From: Hermodice carunculata
Lineage: Eukaryota > Annelida > Polychaeta > Eunicida > Amphinomidae
DNA: 64,000 nt
Reading direction: 5' to 3'
Assembly: GCA_964020975.1 (NCBI GenBank)
Contig: OZ026612.1
Span: forward strand, 128,011,741-128,075,740
Within the stretch, counting starts at the first letter, position 1, and every line of letters starts with the position of its first letter. Shown here piece by piece: positions 1 through 12,260 of this stretch. The notes beneath the pieces are model-generated. The model made no database searches. It was given only the letters and a program-made list of their open reading frames with translations, and had not been told where the DNA came from. Made by a program: the position numbers and the translations under genes.

Positions 1-2
1 TC

Positions 3-94
<92 letters not shown>
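1..94. repeat. (ATT)n microsatellite
   Basis: About 30 copies of TTA/ATT with a few CAT variants at the left edge. The array probably continues outside the window. Confidence 0.95.
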
Positions 95-95
<1 letters not shown>

Positions 96-1750
96 CCTTT
101 GTCTCCTCTCTGGATACCACATGTTCAAATACTAACATATGATATATCCTTCTTACTGGTCAGTGCAATACAGATCAAGTACGTTTCCAAATTGTTTTGA
201 CGTATATGCATACAAAGTCAAGTAGGTATTATGTTAAAATGTTCATGTCTTGAACGTATGTCAAAACAGCTTCATTCTTAGTGTATGTTACTTAGTTTTA
301 CTTCTTTATAACATTTTACATGTAATTCACTATATGCTGAATCGCTTATGTTTTACTCCTTTTCTGGCAAAGAGTTTTAAAAAGGACCTGCGAGGTGTGG
401 AGATTAAATACAGTTGCGTGTTAAAACAATAATGAGTATGTTAATCAGTGCTCAGCTACTCCTTGCTATCAGGTAATTCTAAACGTTTTTCTGTCACAAC
501 AGTCCCGTCGGATTTCCATTTCCGTTACCAGTTTACGCATTAAAAGCTGGTGCAGTTTGAAAACTGTTCTTGTTAAGCAATGAGGCATGTGGTCCCTGGT
601 TATTTCTCTTTATTTTCTTGAAACATAGCCACATCTTACAAGGCTGTCTCAAACGATGAGTACTTGTTCAGTGTCCACCAGATCAACTATCTGTAACATA
701 GTTGAATTTGTGTTTGTTTCAAATCATAGACGAATATTATGTCGATATCAGGAGAAATATACAACCAAATGAGTCACGAGTTCACCTTAATTCTCCCCCC
801 CCCCCAAAAAAAATAGATCAAACAAACCATGTGAGCTCAAGTAAAACGCGTCACCTCATAATCAAATAACTGAATCGTCACACAGTTGACCCTACAGTTG
901 AATTAAAAGCGTGAATAATATTATTGTCACAATTGATGTTACAGGGGAAAGTCATTCCATCATATGATTCATTTGTTTTACCTATATTCTTCGAAGACAT
1001 GAGCGAAACAAAGGTCTGCACAACTCTATGAATAAAGCCCTAACAATCATTGAGATAGGTGGTCGGTAGCATACTTAATATACTGGAATTATTAACGATT
1101 TATATAAGCTGATACTGCATAGTTCCACCAATGATCTGATGTATGGTGCAAGATGTCACACAAGACTTTGTACTGATGCTGTTTATCCTTCCACGGGTAC
1201 ATCTTAGGTCTCACAAACAGGCCTTGGCGGCTGGATCCTCTTCAACTTGGTGGAATTTACATCGATGGGTCTATACCAAGCTTCATCAATGGTTCTCCAT
1301 TTTTGTCTAATTTAGGGGTGGTTGCTGGGAAGACGAATTGCTCGGTTAGTGGCCCCAAGAATTTGTAGAGACAAAAATACTCATTGATGCCATTGATACA
1401 GAGATCAGCGAAGTGTAGGACTCAGCATCCAATGTGTTTTTTACCCTTAATAACCTTCATGGCGAATCTGCAGTTATTGAATTAGTTCAGTTCCCTCTGT
1501 TAGAAGACCTACTTAAACTCTCAAACATGAGCAGCATTTTCTACTCTGCGTATCGTTTGAAGCGATTTAGGTAAAGTTCCCCTTGATTTACAAAATAAGG
1601 GTCCAAGCTGCTATCATAATCGAGATGTGCAAATCTTGCAGGAGATTTATGCTTCAAATAATTGCTAAGTATTAACATGCCAATACAAATGTGCTCGGCA
1701 CAACTGAAATTTGTGGGTTTGCTACAAGTTAGCAACTGAAGATATTGGTC
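95..1750. other. No recognisable gene
   Basis: AT-rich sequence with only short reading frames that show no domain, signal peptide or plausible splice pattern. A C-run followed by an A-run lies at about 796-812. I see nothing else that I can support. Confidence 0.5.
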
Positions 1751-1754
1751 TTGG

Positions 1755-1850
1755 AATTACGAGTTAATTTAGTTTAAACGTACTTATTTTATTCTGGATA
1801 GCCCCATATCACATCCAGTGACTTATACATGGGTTGTTCAGAAATTGCAA
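1755..1850 (+). repeat. Short third copy of a dispersed repeat
   Basis: The stretch containing GTTTAAACGTACTTATT, TTCTGGATAGCCCC and TACATGGGTTGTTCAG matches, with few differences, the reverse complement of part of 31.43-31.51 kb. The copy at 4.15-4.9 kb lacks this portion. Confidence 0.45.
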
Positions 1851-1937
1851 GAAATTGACTCTTTTTGGCCAAAAGTTCACATTTTGCCATAGTTACCTTT
1901 AAATATTTCAACTTACCTTTTACCGGCAATAAAGAAA

Positions 1938-2012
1938 AACCTCTTCCGAAAGACAACTCTGCTTGCTTTCAAACCGAGAGGTAAGTACAGAGTTAGTCTT
2001 TCGGAAGAGGTT
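1938..2012. repeat. Imperfect 24-base inverted repeat
   Basis: AACCTCTTCCGAAAGAC at 1938-1954, followed by AACTCTG, is answered by CAGAGTTAGTCTTTCGG and AAGAGGTT ending at 2012. The arms match apart from one inserted base, with a loop of about 26 bases. It could be a hairpin RNA or a small foldback element; nothing around it decides between these. Confidence 0.7.
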
Positions 2013-2099
2013 CACTTCAAGCAATTAAGCCCCTAGCAGGACTGCTTTGGAGGAGTTTAGCTTATTGATGTGGTACCTACATACACATATTTGTGCGTT

Positions 2100-4140
2100 T
2101 GTGTGTGTTATTTTAATTCACTTATTTATTTTTTTCATTTTGCTGAACACTTGGCAGAATGACTTGATATACTGGGCAAGGGAGGAAAATCTTCAAAATG
2201 CCTTTTCTTCCTGTGAACACACTCCGCTAATGCTTTCATAACTAGATACCAAACAGTACCACCAAAAGTAAATAGCTCCATGCATCAATGGTTCGGCACC
2301 TAATTCACGCAAATATGTTCCAAGGTGGCTCTGCGCTGCACTTGCTCACTAATTTTTGAAGACGCAATGATCAATAAGCGTACATGTTATTAGGGGTATT
2401 CAAAATACACTGATGTGAAATGTATGTATCCATACCTTACAGCAAAAATCGTATAGCGCACCCTCTTCAAACTCAGGAAATATAAACATTGCATTGGCGT
2501 GTAACACGTTCATTTAATGCATGACACTTTAGCAAATTTCCCACCTTTATCATATTTTTATTCCTAGAAACAAACAAAAAATCATAAAGAGAATTTAAGT
2601 TTACATACCTATATACTTTGAAATAACTCAGGAACCCAGATTCTTCATTTGTTGGTAGGGTGACATTAAACTAATCCCAAAACCACACAGTAACCCTTAA
2701 CTGTCATGGAGGGGGGGGGGGGGCATCAACCGGAACTTGGGCCCACCACTGCTGCGATAGAGTATACATATGTAAACGTAGTTCGGTTCGGGTTTGTCCC
2801 CGAAAAATATTTCAAAGTGAGCAGGTTTTTAAATTGTTTCATTAAGGATCATGTGTTTTTCTCGGCACCCCACCTTAACAACGGGAGATAGGATGAAGGG
2901 AATAGAAATGTAGCTATAATTCTCCGAAATTACATCGCACGAAACATAAAGTTAAATAGTACCGAGCAAATGTGATATCTTTTTACAAAAAAGCTTTTAA
3001 TCATGCCCAATTATGGGTAACGGATGTTTGAATTTGGCGAAAGTACCTTAACGGTATTTCAAAACTTAAATGTAAAACTACCTATGGATCGACCCTTCAA
3101 GGTGATCAAGTTTCTTTTGTGAGTGGAAAGTTGACTTTTCAAATGCAATTTGCCAATTAGATGAACTGGAAATGGACCTTGTATATTTAGGCCTTTATGT
3201 ACTCTGTAGGGCTTGAGATCTGCTACATCCAATTTCGACCAGCACAAAGATATGCTATATTGACAGATGTTTGTATCACATGCCCTCTTCTAACTAAATG
3301 TTGTAAATATATTCCTGATGTTTCTATCTTACCATGAGGCTGTTCAAAGTTTAAACATAGTTTCATTTGGTTTCCTTACTGACAACTTGTGTCAGGTTCT
3401 CTTTCCTTGAGTAAGCATTTGTTCTAAAGTGTACTGTTTGGCCGGGTACCATATGGCAGACCTGACCAATGCGAGCATTCTCTACGACACATCACAGACG
3501 TGGTTGTATTTTTTTTCAGTTAAACGCTTTTACACTCATTTTTATGCGTAATAACCACCATTAACGCCACCATACTAAACTCAGAAAATGTATGTCATTG
3601 ACGACGGCGTGTTGTTTTATAAGTATTTGTGTCAGGCACAGTTTTAATATATAGATATGAAGTGAATAATTTTAATAGACCAACGTTTTGTGTGTAATGT
3701 TGGCATATAAGCGTGTGGTGTAGACTTTTATATGTATGTTAAATATATTTAAATGGCTGGGTGTGTTATGTTTAGTTTTAGGAAAACCATCAAAAGTTCA
3801 ATTTTCATCAAGAATTGGCTACAATAATTTCCAGCTTTTAGACTTGTCTGTTTTGCTACTTAACTTTATCTTTTGGCATCATTCTGTTTTAATGCTCACC
3901 TTTCAGACAGGCTAGCTTGTTTTCTGTTAGGTCAAACCCCCAGGGGCTATAGGTAGCAAGCAGCTACTGACGACAGTTACAAGCTTGCCTAATTGTACTC
4001 CAAATCCTGTTTAGAAAAATTGTTTTGATAACATGCTTTTGACATAAATGCTAATGATTTTCATTCTTTTCTCACATGCCTATATGCACATTTACTCAAA
4101 ATTGACAGTATTTTCTCAAATTTCACAAACCTAACACATT
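2100..4140. other. No recognisable gene
   Basis: AT-rich intergenic or intronic sequence with a run of about 15 G at 2708-2722. Short reading frames lack recognisable motifs. Confidence 0.45.
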
Positions 4141-4148
4141 ACGTTGAT

Positions 4149-4895
4149 ACATTGACTCATGGTTGGCAGTTAAATAGAGCTAAATTTTTTGAGGGGTAGG
4201 TGTCATCACAGAGTTTGTTTTACATTTCTGGTGCGGGATGTCCATTGTTTTAGTCCTTGTTGGGATTTCCCTTGGTTTGTACAGGTGGTCTAGTTGCAAC
4301 TGTTTATTTTACTATCACTGGGACTGAATATAAGGCCATAGCTTGTTTCCACTTCAGTTATACACTGGCGGGTGGTTTACCTAGGATAAACTGTCCAGCT
4401 AGAAAGGGTGCATATTGGTTCAGGGGTAAGTAAAATTGTTCTTGAATGTGGTACTATACAAATTTAGAAATAATGGTTTGTTTGACAGGTATCATTCTTT
4501 CATAATAAAGCTTTGCAATTATAAGCAAAACTTCACGCATTTAGCTAATTCATCATTTGCCACGTTCATATTTATTCTTTATTATGTGGGTCGTCTTTGC
4601 TGAATATTTAGCTTAAACAAGGAACCGCTACTCAGAGAGACATGTACGGGTAAAAGGCTCCGAAACATGTTGAGTAGTTAGCCGCTGAAGACCCTTTACT
4701 TTATTTGGGCTGATACAGCCTATGTCAAAATTGTACAGAGAAACGTGTCCAATATGGACAATAGTAATTCCATATGCATACAGATTAGACAGGGACAGGT
4801 TAGCGTATGGAGAGTAAAGAGTTCGGACTGCGGAATAGGGTATTGACTACTAGGAAGTGGTTCTTGGGAAAAAGACACAAATACAATATACATGT
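4149..4895 (+). repeat. Dispersed repeat copy A with exon-like frame
   Basis: This stretch matches the reverse complement of 31.15-32.07 kb over most of its length. Shared blocks include the GTTGGCAGT start, the SYTLAGGL...PAR.G.YWFR coding-like region (about 4356-4427), a GTAAGT donor-like site right after it, and the GAGTAAAGAGTTCGGACTGC block near the end. Copy A lacks about 230 bases present in the other copy. A translated frame is hydrophobic before SYTLAGG, as if derived from a membrane protein exon, but it is interrupted. It may be a duplicated gene fragment or an unclassified transposon. Confidence 0.6.
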
Positions 4896-4899
4896 ATGT

Positions 4900-7800
4900 T
4901 TTGGTTTTAGCCACCGACGCCTCACCCTAGCGAAACGTCTTTCTGGACATTGAAACATTGACCTGCCGACATCTGACTTATCCTAATTGGATGAGATACT
5001 ATTTTGCAATATGAATACATAACTCTTATATCTATATATGGATTGATATTGATTTCTAACCATTTTCAAATAACAATGTTTCCTTGTAATAAAACTGGTA
5101 TTTTGTTGAACGTTTGTTTTTTGTTTTTACTTATTGGGAAAACCTATTAAGTTTTAATTTTGTATCGCATGCAATCGACAAGAGCAAAAACTTGCGAGAC
5201 ATACTAATTTGTTTTGGTTTTTTTTGGGGGGGGAGTAGGTAGTTTACCAGACTGTATCTGTATTGCTCATCGACAATTGATTGATTTCCGTTATTGTTGG
5301 TGACTCCAAACCTGTAGCTATCGTTCATATTTCAATATTTATTTTTCGAAATGATGGATAACGGGGTTTAGAGAGTTTTACGCAAGTGTTTCACAGATGA
5401 AGTACTGTATCTCTTTTATAAATTTTTTTCTGTCAATAACTGTAAATTTTACGTGAAAAGATGAAATGATAAAACAAAGTAGATTTTGATGTCAGTGTTA
5501 AGGATTATTCTTTCTAGATAATACAATGATTAGAACTTTGTTTACAGTGTTTACTAGTTTCTTTAGGTGTGTCAAGTATTAGACTATATAATTCAAGTGT
5601 GCAGAAAGGTCCTTGATCGCCCAATATTTACCTTCATGGTTATTTGTGCATTGTTTCACATTACAATTGTAGGAACCTTGCTTTTAATTGTCAGTAGTTC
5701 TTTACCCTCATAAGCGCAAAGCTAATCACAATGTGCATTAATATCACTTCGTTACCTAGCAACGGATCTATTTGTCCCGATCCTTAAGAACTGCATGCCA
5801 AGTAATGTAACATGTACAGGTAAAATCCCAAAACATAATAGAACTCAATTATGTCTACAATCAACACTGCAAGTAATTCTTTATCAACACTCCCTATGGC
5901 GTGACCTTGGGGAAAAAATTAAGAACCGAGCGATGCACCTTCAACGATTTCCACCGTGGCTTGTGCCCCTGCCCATACAACGGAGCTCTTGTTTCCGTAA
6001 GCATATTTTCCCAAGTGCCCGCAATCTCAGAAACTCCACCTATTAGGTGTAGCAACAGTCACGAAATAAGTAACGTGTTCATGCCAAATCAAACGCTGAT
6101 AACCGGTGGAATTTTCCATTCCGCGTTCCATAACTATAGGATCACGCTTCTGAGTCGTTAAGTTCAAAAGTGGATCGGGAGCACTTGTATTTTACTATGC
6201 TAGAGACCGTCGCGTACCACTCAGTTGCGCTAAATACGTATCGGCCCTACTTTAATTTTTGACAATCAATTTGTGAGCCAGTATCTATCTGTACTACTTA
6301 TGTGCCACTTGTTTAGTTCAAGCATTTTGTCGGGGAAGCAACTTTGAAAGAAATCAATAAAATATTTGTAACATTATGAAAATGTAGTTCTTGTGTCAAT
6401 ATGTCATCTTGCTACCTGTTGTCTCAGGTGAATTGACGACTGTTGTCGTAACCTTGCCTCCCACAGAAGCACAATCTAGAACGCACGGAAATAGTGTTTT
6501 CTTAATAATATATGTGCATTTTGCGAAGATAATTGGTTGGTGCAAATATTAATGTGATAGCCTTCATGAAGATATTGACAGTTCTCTGAGTGTTTGCCAC
6601 AATGAGCTATTGCTTATCATCGCATGCACAGGCAACAGCCATTCCGTCATTCCAATCACAAACTCTCAATTTGCATGTTCACAACATGATAAAAATATAG
6701 GTGGAAATGTTAAACCGATCAGAAGTAAAAACAATGTCATATCACCAATCATATATTCTGCAACTAAGTCTTTGTCTCGTTTTTATATTGAGCAGACAAT
6801 GTAGGGACATGCAATTTTCACGCTTTAGCTGGTTGGAGCGCAATCCAACACGGAGAATTTGCACTTGTCGGCATTCGGTAATATTTCGTGAGTTTTAATG
6901 GGACCATATCAAACAAGCCTTATCTCCTATTTTTATTGAACCAGGGCCGAGATTGACAGAGAGGATTGTGTCGGTAGACAAAACAGAGGGGGGCGTTACA
7001 GTTAAGCCTGACGGTGCTTTAATGGTTTAATCAAATCACCTGGCATTTTCCTAAGACGGTCACCCTAAACATCAGCACCTGACGTAGCAAATAAATTCAG
7101 GTAAATAGTGCTGGTCCATACAAAAATACAGAAAAAGGGGGGCTGAAAATTCGGAGGAGGCCTTTCCTGTGTCCTACACTTTCAAGACAATACATCGAAC
7201 ATGACATGCATAGCAAGTTAATTGGCACTCAGTTAAATCGACCATTGACAGCACCCTACATTTCAAAGCACGGTAACAAAGAACGAAATGCGATACATGT
7301 GTGCTGGTTTTAATTTTGAGTATTTGTGAATTACCTCACCCCTTAAACAAACAGCAGCGAATTTGCTATCTTCCTTCACCCTCTTTTCCAGCCGATATCC
7401 CGACCCATCTTGATTTAACATGTGGAATAAGAAGGACATTATCAAAAATTGTACAGTATTGTTCCCCTCTTTGGAGGCAGGTAGCATTGGGTACACACCA
7501 GTACCCAATGTAACCTCACTACCGAAAGAACAATCGGTTCTGTACAAGTTCTATATTAGTTCTCACAATGATTAACCATGCAACAGGTTGATGGGTTTAT
7601 ATCTTTGTTGCCAGTTTTTCACCGCTTGAAAAAATAAATCCGTTACCCGACCGGAAACATCGTCGTATGTAGACAGCAATACAGTACTTTAGCCATGAGA
7701 CACCACAACGTTCATTTGGGTTTTTTTCAAAATCTGGTAACAAATTTAGAATTTTAAGTGCCGATTAATCGTGCTCATGTTCTTGACGGTTGGAACATTG

Positions 7801-8000
7801 TGATCTGATCAATGATATTGCATTCATGTATGTCTTATTAATTTACAGCAATGCAAATTTCTTCTAATGTTTTAAGAGTGTGCTTCAGTAAGAAGGTCTG
7901 ACCGCAATGGACCGGGTGTCGCAATATATACCAGAGGCTATTTTAGTGTAAAGCTCAGAAATGGTTTACATAAGCCTGATTGAAAGTCGATATGGATCCA
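4900..8000. other. No recognisable gene
   Basis: Several reading frames of 60-95 codons occur (for example 5795-6161 and 7263-7547), but none has a recognisable domain and most overlap one another. A poly-T/G run lies at about 5215-5232. Confidence 0.45.
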
Positions 8001-8003
8001 ATT

Positions 8004-8007
<4 letters not shown>

Positions 8008-8041
<34 letters not shown>
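8008..8041. repeat. (TA)n microsatellite
   Basis: Seventeen uninterrupted TA units. Confidence 0.95.
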
Positions 8042-8044
<3 letters not shown>

Positions 8045-8094
8045 AGGAATATTTTACAGGTTACTTGGTCAAGATCTGGCTGCGTCGAGAAGAT

Positions 8095-8720
8095 TTTTAA
8101 ATGAGTGTTAAAAGCAAATTGGCAGGGTGCAAGTTGAATCACCTAGTGCATTTGTAGTCACAGGAGACTTTCATTTACCTATTATTTTCTGCGTTTCAGA
8201 AAACTGTAATACTGTATTTGAATAGGAATCCCTGAACACCTGTCAGAGGCCAAACTAAAGTCTATTGGTAACTGAATCCACAAGAGGCAACTCCGTTCAT
8301 GACCTTGTGTTTATTTTGAATGGTATTTTTAATAGTCAGGTTTCCAATCTTTCTCGTTTGTCAACTTGTGACCATGAATCTTTACTAATATGTACGAACC
8401 TAAGTATAGGGATAAACAATGCTAATAGTCAGGCTATATGGAACTATTGAAAAACCGACAGAGAGAAAATGCACGAACTCTTACCTCTGCTCCGTAGGAT
8501 GCATTATTTATTGACGATAATTCTGATGATACGTGTACGGGTATTACTATATTTTTGAAAAGAAGTTGTGGAAGACTGCACACGTCATAAAAATGTTAAC
8601 ATACGTCCGAAGTACAAGCTTTTCATGACCAGTTCTTTAGATATTCTATGAACGTTAGAGATCGAGTTCGTAAAAGGGCCCAAAAATCAAAAGCAATGGA
8701 CGAAATAATCGCCAACTCCG
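8095..8720 (+). mobile_element. LINE endonuclease relic (CR1/L2-like)
   Basis: In one frame the sequence reads VESPSAFVVTGDFHLP, then LVTESTRGNSVHDLVF and LSRLSTCDHESLL. These match the C-terminal half of an apurinic-type endonuclease of non-LTR retrotransposons: the GDFNLP block, the TRG...LDLVF block, and the catalytic S-DH. Frames change and stops occur, so it is a decayed fragment; further downstream (to about 8720) a weak spacer-like reading NVRDRVRKRAQKS follows. No reverse-transcriptase part follows. Confidence 0.7.
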
Positions 8721-9518
8721 AAACAATGTTGTGTATTCACCCAGAAAAGCTGTACTAATTGCAAACGTAAGTAAAAACAGAGTTGTGCCTATAGGCGTAG
8801 TATGCTTCAGATAGATATAAATGTTTTGTCGCGGTTTCTGATCAGCAAACTGAAATGAATTCAAAGATGCACTAGACACGGCTTTAATAATAAACGGATG
8901 ATGGCACTAGCGCAGGGCTGCTAGCATTAGTTATATAATCGTAATGCGAATATAACTTGTACCTTTTATACATAAATTGACTGCTTGCATCATTCATAAT
9001 TTCCATATAGAAGTGGCCTGTAGAGGAGACTGTTTTTTGACCACTTAAGGTAGCGGCCACATTTCGACTACAGCGGCAATATGGTGACTCATCATAAAAT
9101 GACTTTTTTCCATTTTCATGAAGCCCATTATCTAAACTTTGTGCTCACCAAAATTGACTTTAAAAAAAATAAATATTGATAGGAGAAAAATGAAGAAAAA
9201 CATCACTAACTTTGGGCTGTCAATTACACGTGCTTGGTCTGTTTGTTGAATTATGGTAATTAATCGCCAAGTTTAGATAGCACTCGGCCGCCGCCTCTGG
9301 CCCTGACAACGCGGAAATGCGGTGGACTATGACTAATGAGACAATGGGGCATCGCTTGAGTGAATTGACACTGCCATATGATATGATGACGAAAAGATGT
9401 TACTTCAACCCTTCCTGTATCGACCGAGAAATTCTCTGTTCTTTTTGTTTATCTTATGGTCTATGATTGAAATAAAATAACTCTTGATGACCCGTTTTGA
9501 CGATCGCCCTTTGTCAAA

Positions 9519-9617
9519 ATGGCGGCTCGCTCGACGGGCACGGAAGATTACAGCAAAGGCGGCCGAACGGAGGATTGCCCGAAAATCAGCATTCATCATG
9601 CAATTATAATACTATGA
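9519..9617 (+). CDS. Short ATG frame with strong start context, unknown
   Basis: Thirty-two codons beginning in a CAAAATGGCGGC context, the kind often found near invertebrate and vertebrate transcription starts (and also a YY1-like motif). The product reads MAARSTGTEDYSKGGRTE onward with no known domain. It could be the first exon of a gene whose remainder I cannot find, a YY1-like site only, or chance. Confidence 0.15.
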   Translation: MAARSTGTEDYSKGGRTEDCPKISIHHAIIIL

Positions 9618-10472
9618 GCATTAAAATAATAAAAGTTTGCTGGTGTTCTGATCAGTTTGTTACGTGATGAGTAAACACAATTGGTGATCGGTGAATTTCA
9701 GTGAATGCAATGCTGCACCCAAGTTCCTGTAATGATATATTCTTTCATCTCAGGCGGCACTTCGTTGTCTGCGTGGTTCGTGTGTTGACATTCCAGGAAA
9801 ACATTGCAGTGGTGGTCAAAACCTTACAATGGACACTTGTCGCAAATTATGTTGAAACTAATGGGTTCCCGGCATTTGTAAGACATTTCTTTGAAACTTT
9901 TGACTGGGGTGGGGTCTGTGTGTTCAGCAATAATACGACTCTACCCTCAGAAAGCAACCTCATAGGTGGATTACCGGCCCCTGATACGTTCATCAATCAG
10001 TGTAATAAAACAATGCGGGCATTGACCTTACTTTCTTAGTCGTCTCATATACTGTACACAGAAACCGTATAGGCTCTAGTCACTGCTTTCAGACTTAGAG
10101 AGTCAAGTAGGAAAGAATTATGTCAAAAACAAAGAGAGAATCAAAAGCAGGACGACGCCAGCGTCAGATTGCCGAGAGTGTAACAGTAACGGAGAGAGAG
10201 AGAGCTTGCGAACCAGATAACACAACTCGGGCAAGCTTTATTCTTTGTTTCCTTTTCAAGTACATAAATAACTGAATATTATCATCATGCTTTAAGCCTA
10301 TAGAATGCCAATCATTTACATTATTTATTGCTTGGACATTTTCATTAACCCAAATAAAACGTAGGTTTCGGGGGTATTGAGTGAGCAATAAGAACGTATA
10401 ATTTACCAAAATCAGACGTATCCAAAGTCTTGCATTGGCTGGCTATTATGCTGACATTTATCAATATTCACT

Positions 10473-10557
10473 CGTTCGCATAGTCCGCAGCGCCGTCTGG
10501 GCAAGGTTGAGGTACTAAGCGAGATCTCGCGAGAGATGACCTCGGAGGTGTAAACAC
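10473..10557. repeat. Left arm of an 85-base inverted pair with TCTCGCGAGA
   Basis: The segment runs from TTCGCATAGTCCGC to GGAGGTGTAAACA and is the inverted counterpart of 12027-12108. Shared blocks are the TTCGCATAGTCC edge, GCGCC-TCTGGG, GAGATCTCGCGAGAG and CGGAGGTGTAAACA. The perfect palindrome TCTCGCGAGA lies at 10525-10534; in vertebrates this motif is a promoter element. The arms are GC-rich against AT-rich surroundings. Confidence 0.75.
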
Positions 10558-10898
10558 TGTGGCGGAGAACATAAGCGTTTACACCATTTCTAGAATAACT
10601 TACACACATTTTTTAAGACAATTTCCTAGTCAAACTCGTGTTTTCAGTGTCACCATTTTGTAATTAATACTGCACATATTAGATTTTTCTCTTTCTACAA
10701 TAGCTTATATGCTGAATTGTGATATTGGCCCACAACTTTCATCCAATATGAAGAGAGATATGTGGTCATTTGTGAAAGGTATGACAATTTATTTATTTCT
10801 GTGATGCAACTGTATGTAATAAATTCATATTTGTAGAATATCCTGTTTTGTTCATTATTACTTGTTAAATCCATTTCCTGGAGAATGCAATCAAGTTC

Positions 10899-11065
10899 TA
10901 CAGTGGAACCTCATTAATTTAAACTTATATATTTGGTTCCCCAGTGAACTGTTCCAGTAAGTGAGGCATTTGGGTAACTGAATTATTATTGCTTGGAATG
11001 ACCAAATCTGTTCCCAAGGACGTGTGTTCAGAACATGAACATTTGGATTAATGAGGTCCCACTTA
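10899..11065. mobile_element. Small mariner/pogo-like MITE
   Basis: The left end CAGTGGAACCTCATTAAT (10901-10918) is inverted at the right as ATTAATGAGGTCCCACT (11047-11063). TA flanks both sides (10899-10900 and 11064-11065). Length about 165 bases, no coding capacity. The CAGTGGAACCTC-type end is typical of Tc1/mariner/pogo-derived MITEs. Confidence 0.65.
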
Positions 11066-11073
11066 ATTGTGTA

Positions 11074-11074
<1 letters not shown>

Positions 11075-11160
<86 letters not shown>
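11075..11160. repeat. (TA)n microsatellite
   Basis: Forty-three TA units directly beside the MITE. Confidence 0.95.
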
Positions 11161-11165
<5 letters not shown>

Positions 11166-11443
11166 GACCATATAAGGAGAGAGAGATCAGGATACCTCTT
11201 ATGCATACAGAGATGCCAACCATTGTCCACTGTGCAAAAGAACAAAAATGTTGATTTCCAGTGCCTGTATCAAATATAGATGGTTAATGTACACACATTG
11301 TTGTCTATGGTTGGTGTGGGGGGGGGGGGGGTGCAAAAGTGGCATCCTTGATCTTTTTCATTCAACCAAACACTCAACTGTATTTGATATTTTCTTTATT
11401 GACTTGGAGTTCCAATAATGGATTTGAAAGATCTCACATACAT

Positions 11444-11810
11444 TTCTCACATAATTTCTGCATGTTAATATAAGCAGTAACATACATAAGTACTTCATGT
11501 TGCCCATCACATAAATGATTGAAGAGTTCCTGGTGATGTAACAAACTTCTGCTCTCAATGAGTCCATCTGCAGGTCCAGTATAAGTATTTCATTTATCAC
11601 ACAATTTCTGCATGTTTATATAGGCTATATATAATATACATAAATATTTCATGTTTTTCAATTTAAGAGTTTCTGGTGATGTCATAATAAATTTCTGCTC
11701 TCAGTGAGTCCATGTACAGCTTCTGTATATTTAATTTCTCTCACAATTTCTGCATGTTAATATAGACTATGACATCCATAAATACTTCATGTGTCCCACT
11801 ACATAAATAA
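11444..11810. repeat. Tandem repeat, about 147-base unit, 2.5 copies
   Basis: The block CAC(A)AATTTCTGCATGTTAA or a close variant recurs at about 11447, 11597 and 11740. Each is followed by an ACATAAATACTTCATGT-like block; the first two also have a TTTCTGGTGATGT...CTCTCA.TGAGTCCAT block. Copies differ by substitutions and small indels. Short minus-strand frames here are by-products of the repeat. Confidence 0.8.
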
Positions 11811-12026
11811 GCCTGCACGTCTACAAACTTTGATCCATTCAGATCGCCATGGTTCTTCGTTTGGGAACCTGAAAAAAACTGTACATTGTCCACGTATACC
11901 ACGTTCGTGGCTACAGCCCCAAACAGCACAATAATCATAACCCATGCTTAAAAAACAACATAAATCCTTGCTTCTTGTTGCGTACTTAGGCTACTCTCAC
12001 TATATAAACACGCACAGCTGATTCTT

Positions 12027-12108
12027 GTTTACACCTCCGACCTCTGACTCTCGCGAGATCTCGGGTAGTACCAACTCGCCACCCAGATGGCGCTACGGAC
12101 TATGCGAA
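12027..12108. repeat. Right arm of the inverted pair with TCTCGCGAGA
   Basis: Reverse-complement partner of 10473-10557, about 1.47 kb away. It carries TCTCGCGAGA at 12049-12058 and, near its outer edge, CCACCCAGATGGCGCTA, which resembles a CTCF-type site and also supplies an ATG (MALRTMRIRE...). The pair could be the ends of an element or a duplicated promoter-like module. Confidence 0.75.
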
Positions 12109-12194
12109 TTCGTGAATTGACCATGCTGTGTCTCTCTGGTCAAACCAAGGCATATAGGCCCTGCCCTGGAAAATTAGCATTGGAGATATATATG

Positions 12195-12201
<7 letters not shown>

Positions 12202-12255
<54 letters not shown>
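12202..12255. repeat. (TA)n microsatellite
   Basis: Twenty-seven TA units. A C-run of about 16 follows at 12465-12480. Confidence 0.95.

Positions 12256-12260
<5 letters not shown>

Noticed and set aside
11741-11938. ATG frame MIIVLFGAVATNVVYVDN resembling a signal peptide, downstream of the right TCTCGCGAGA arm
   Set aside because: Its second half runs into the 147-base tandem repeat and no splice model fits well.
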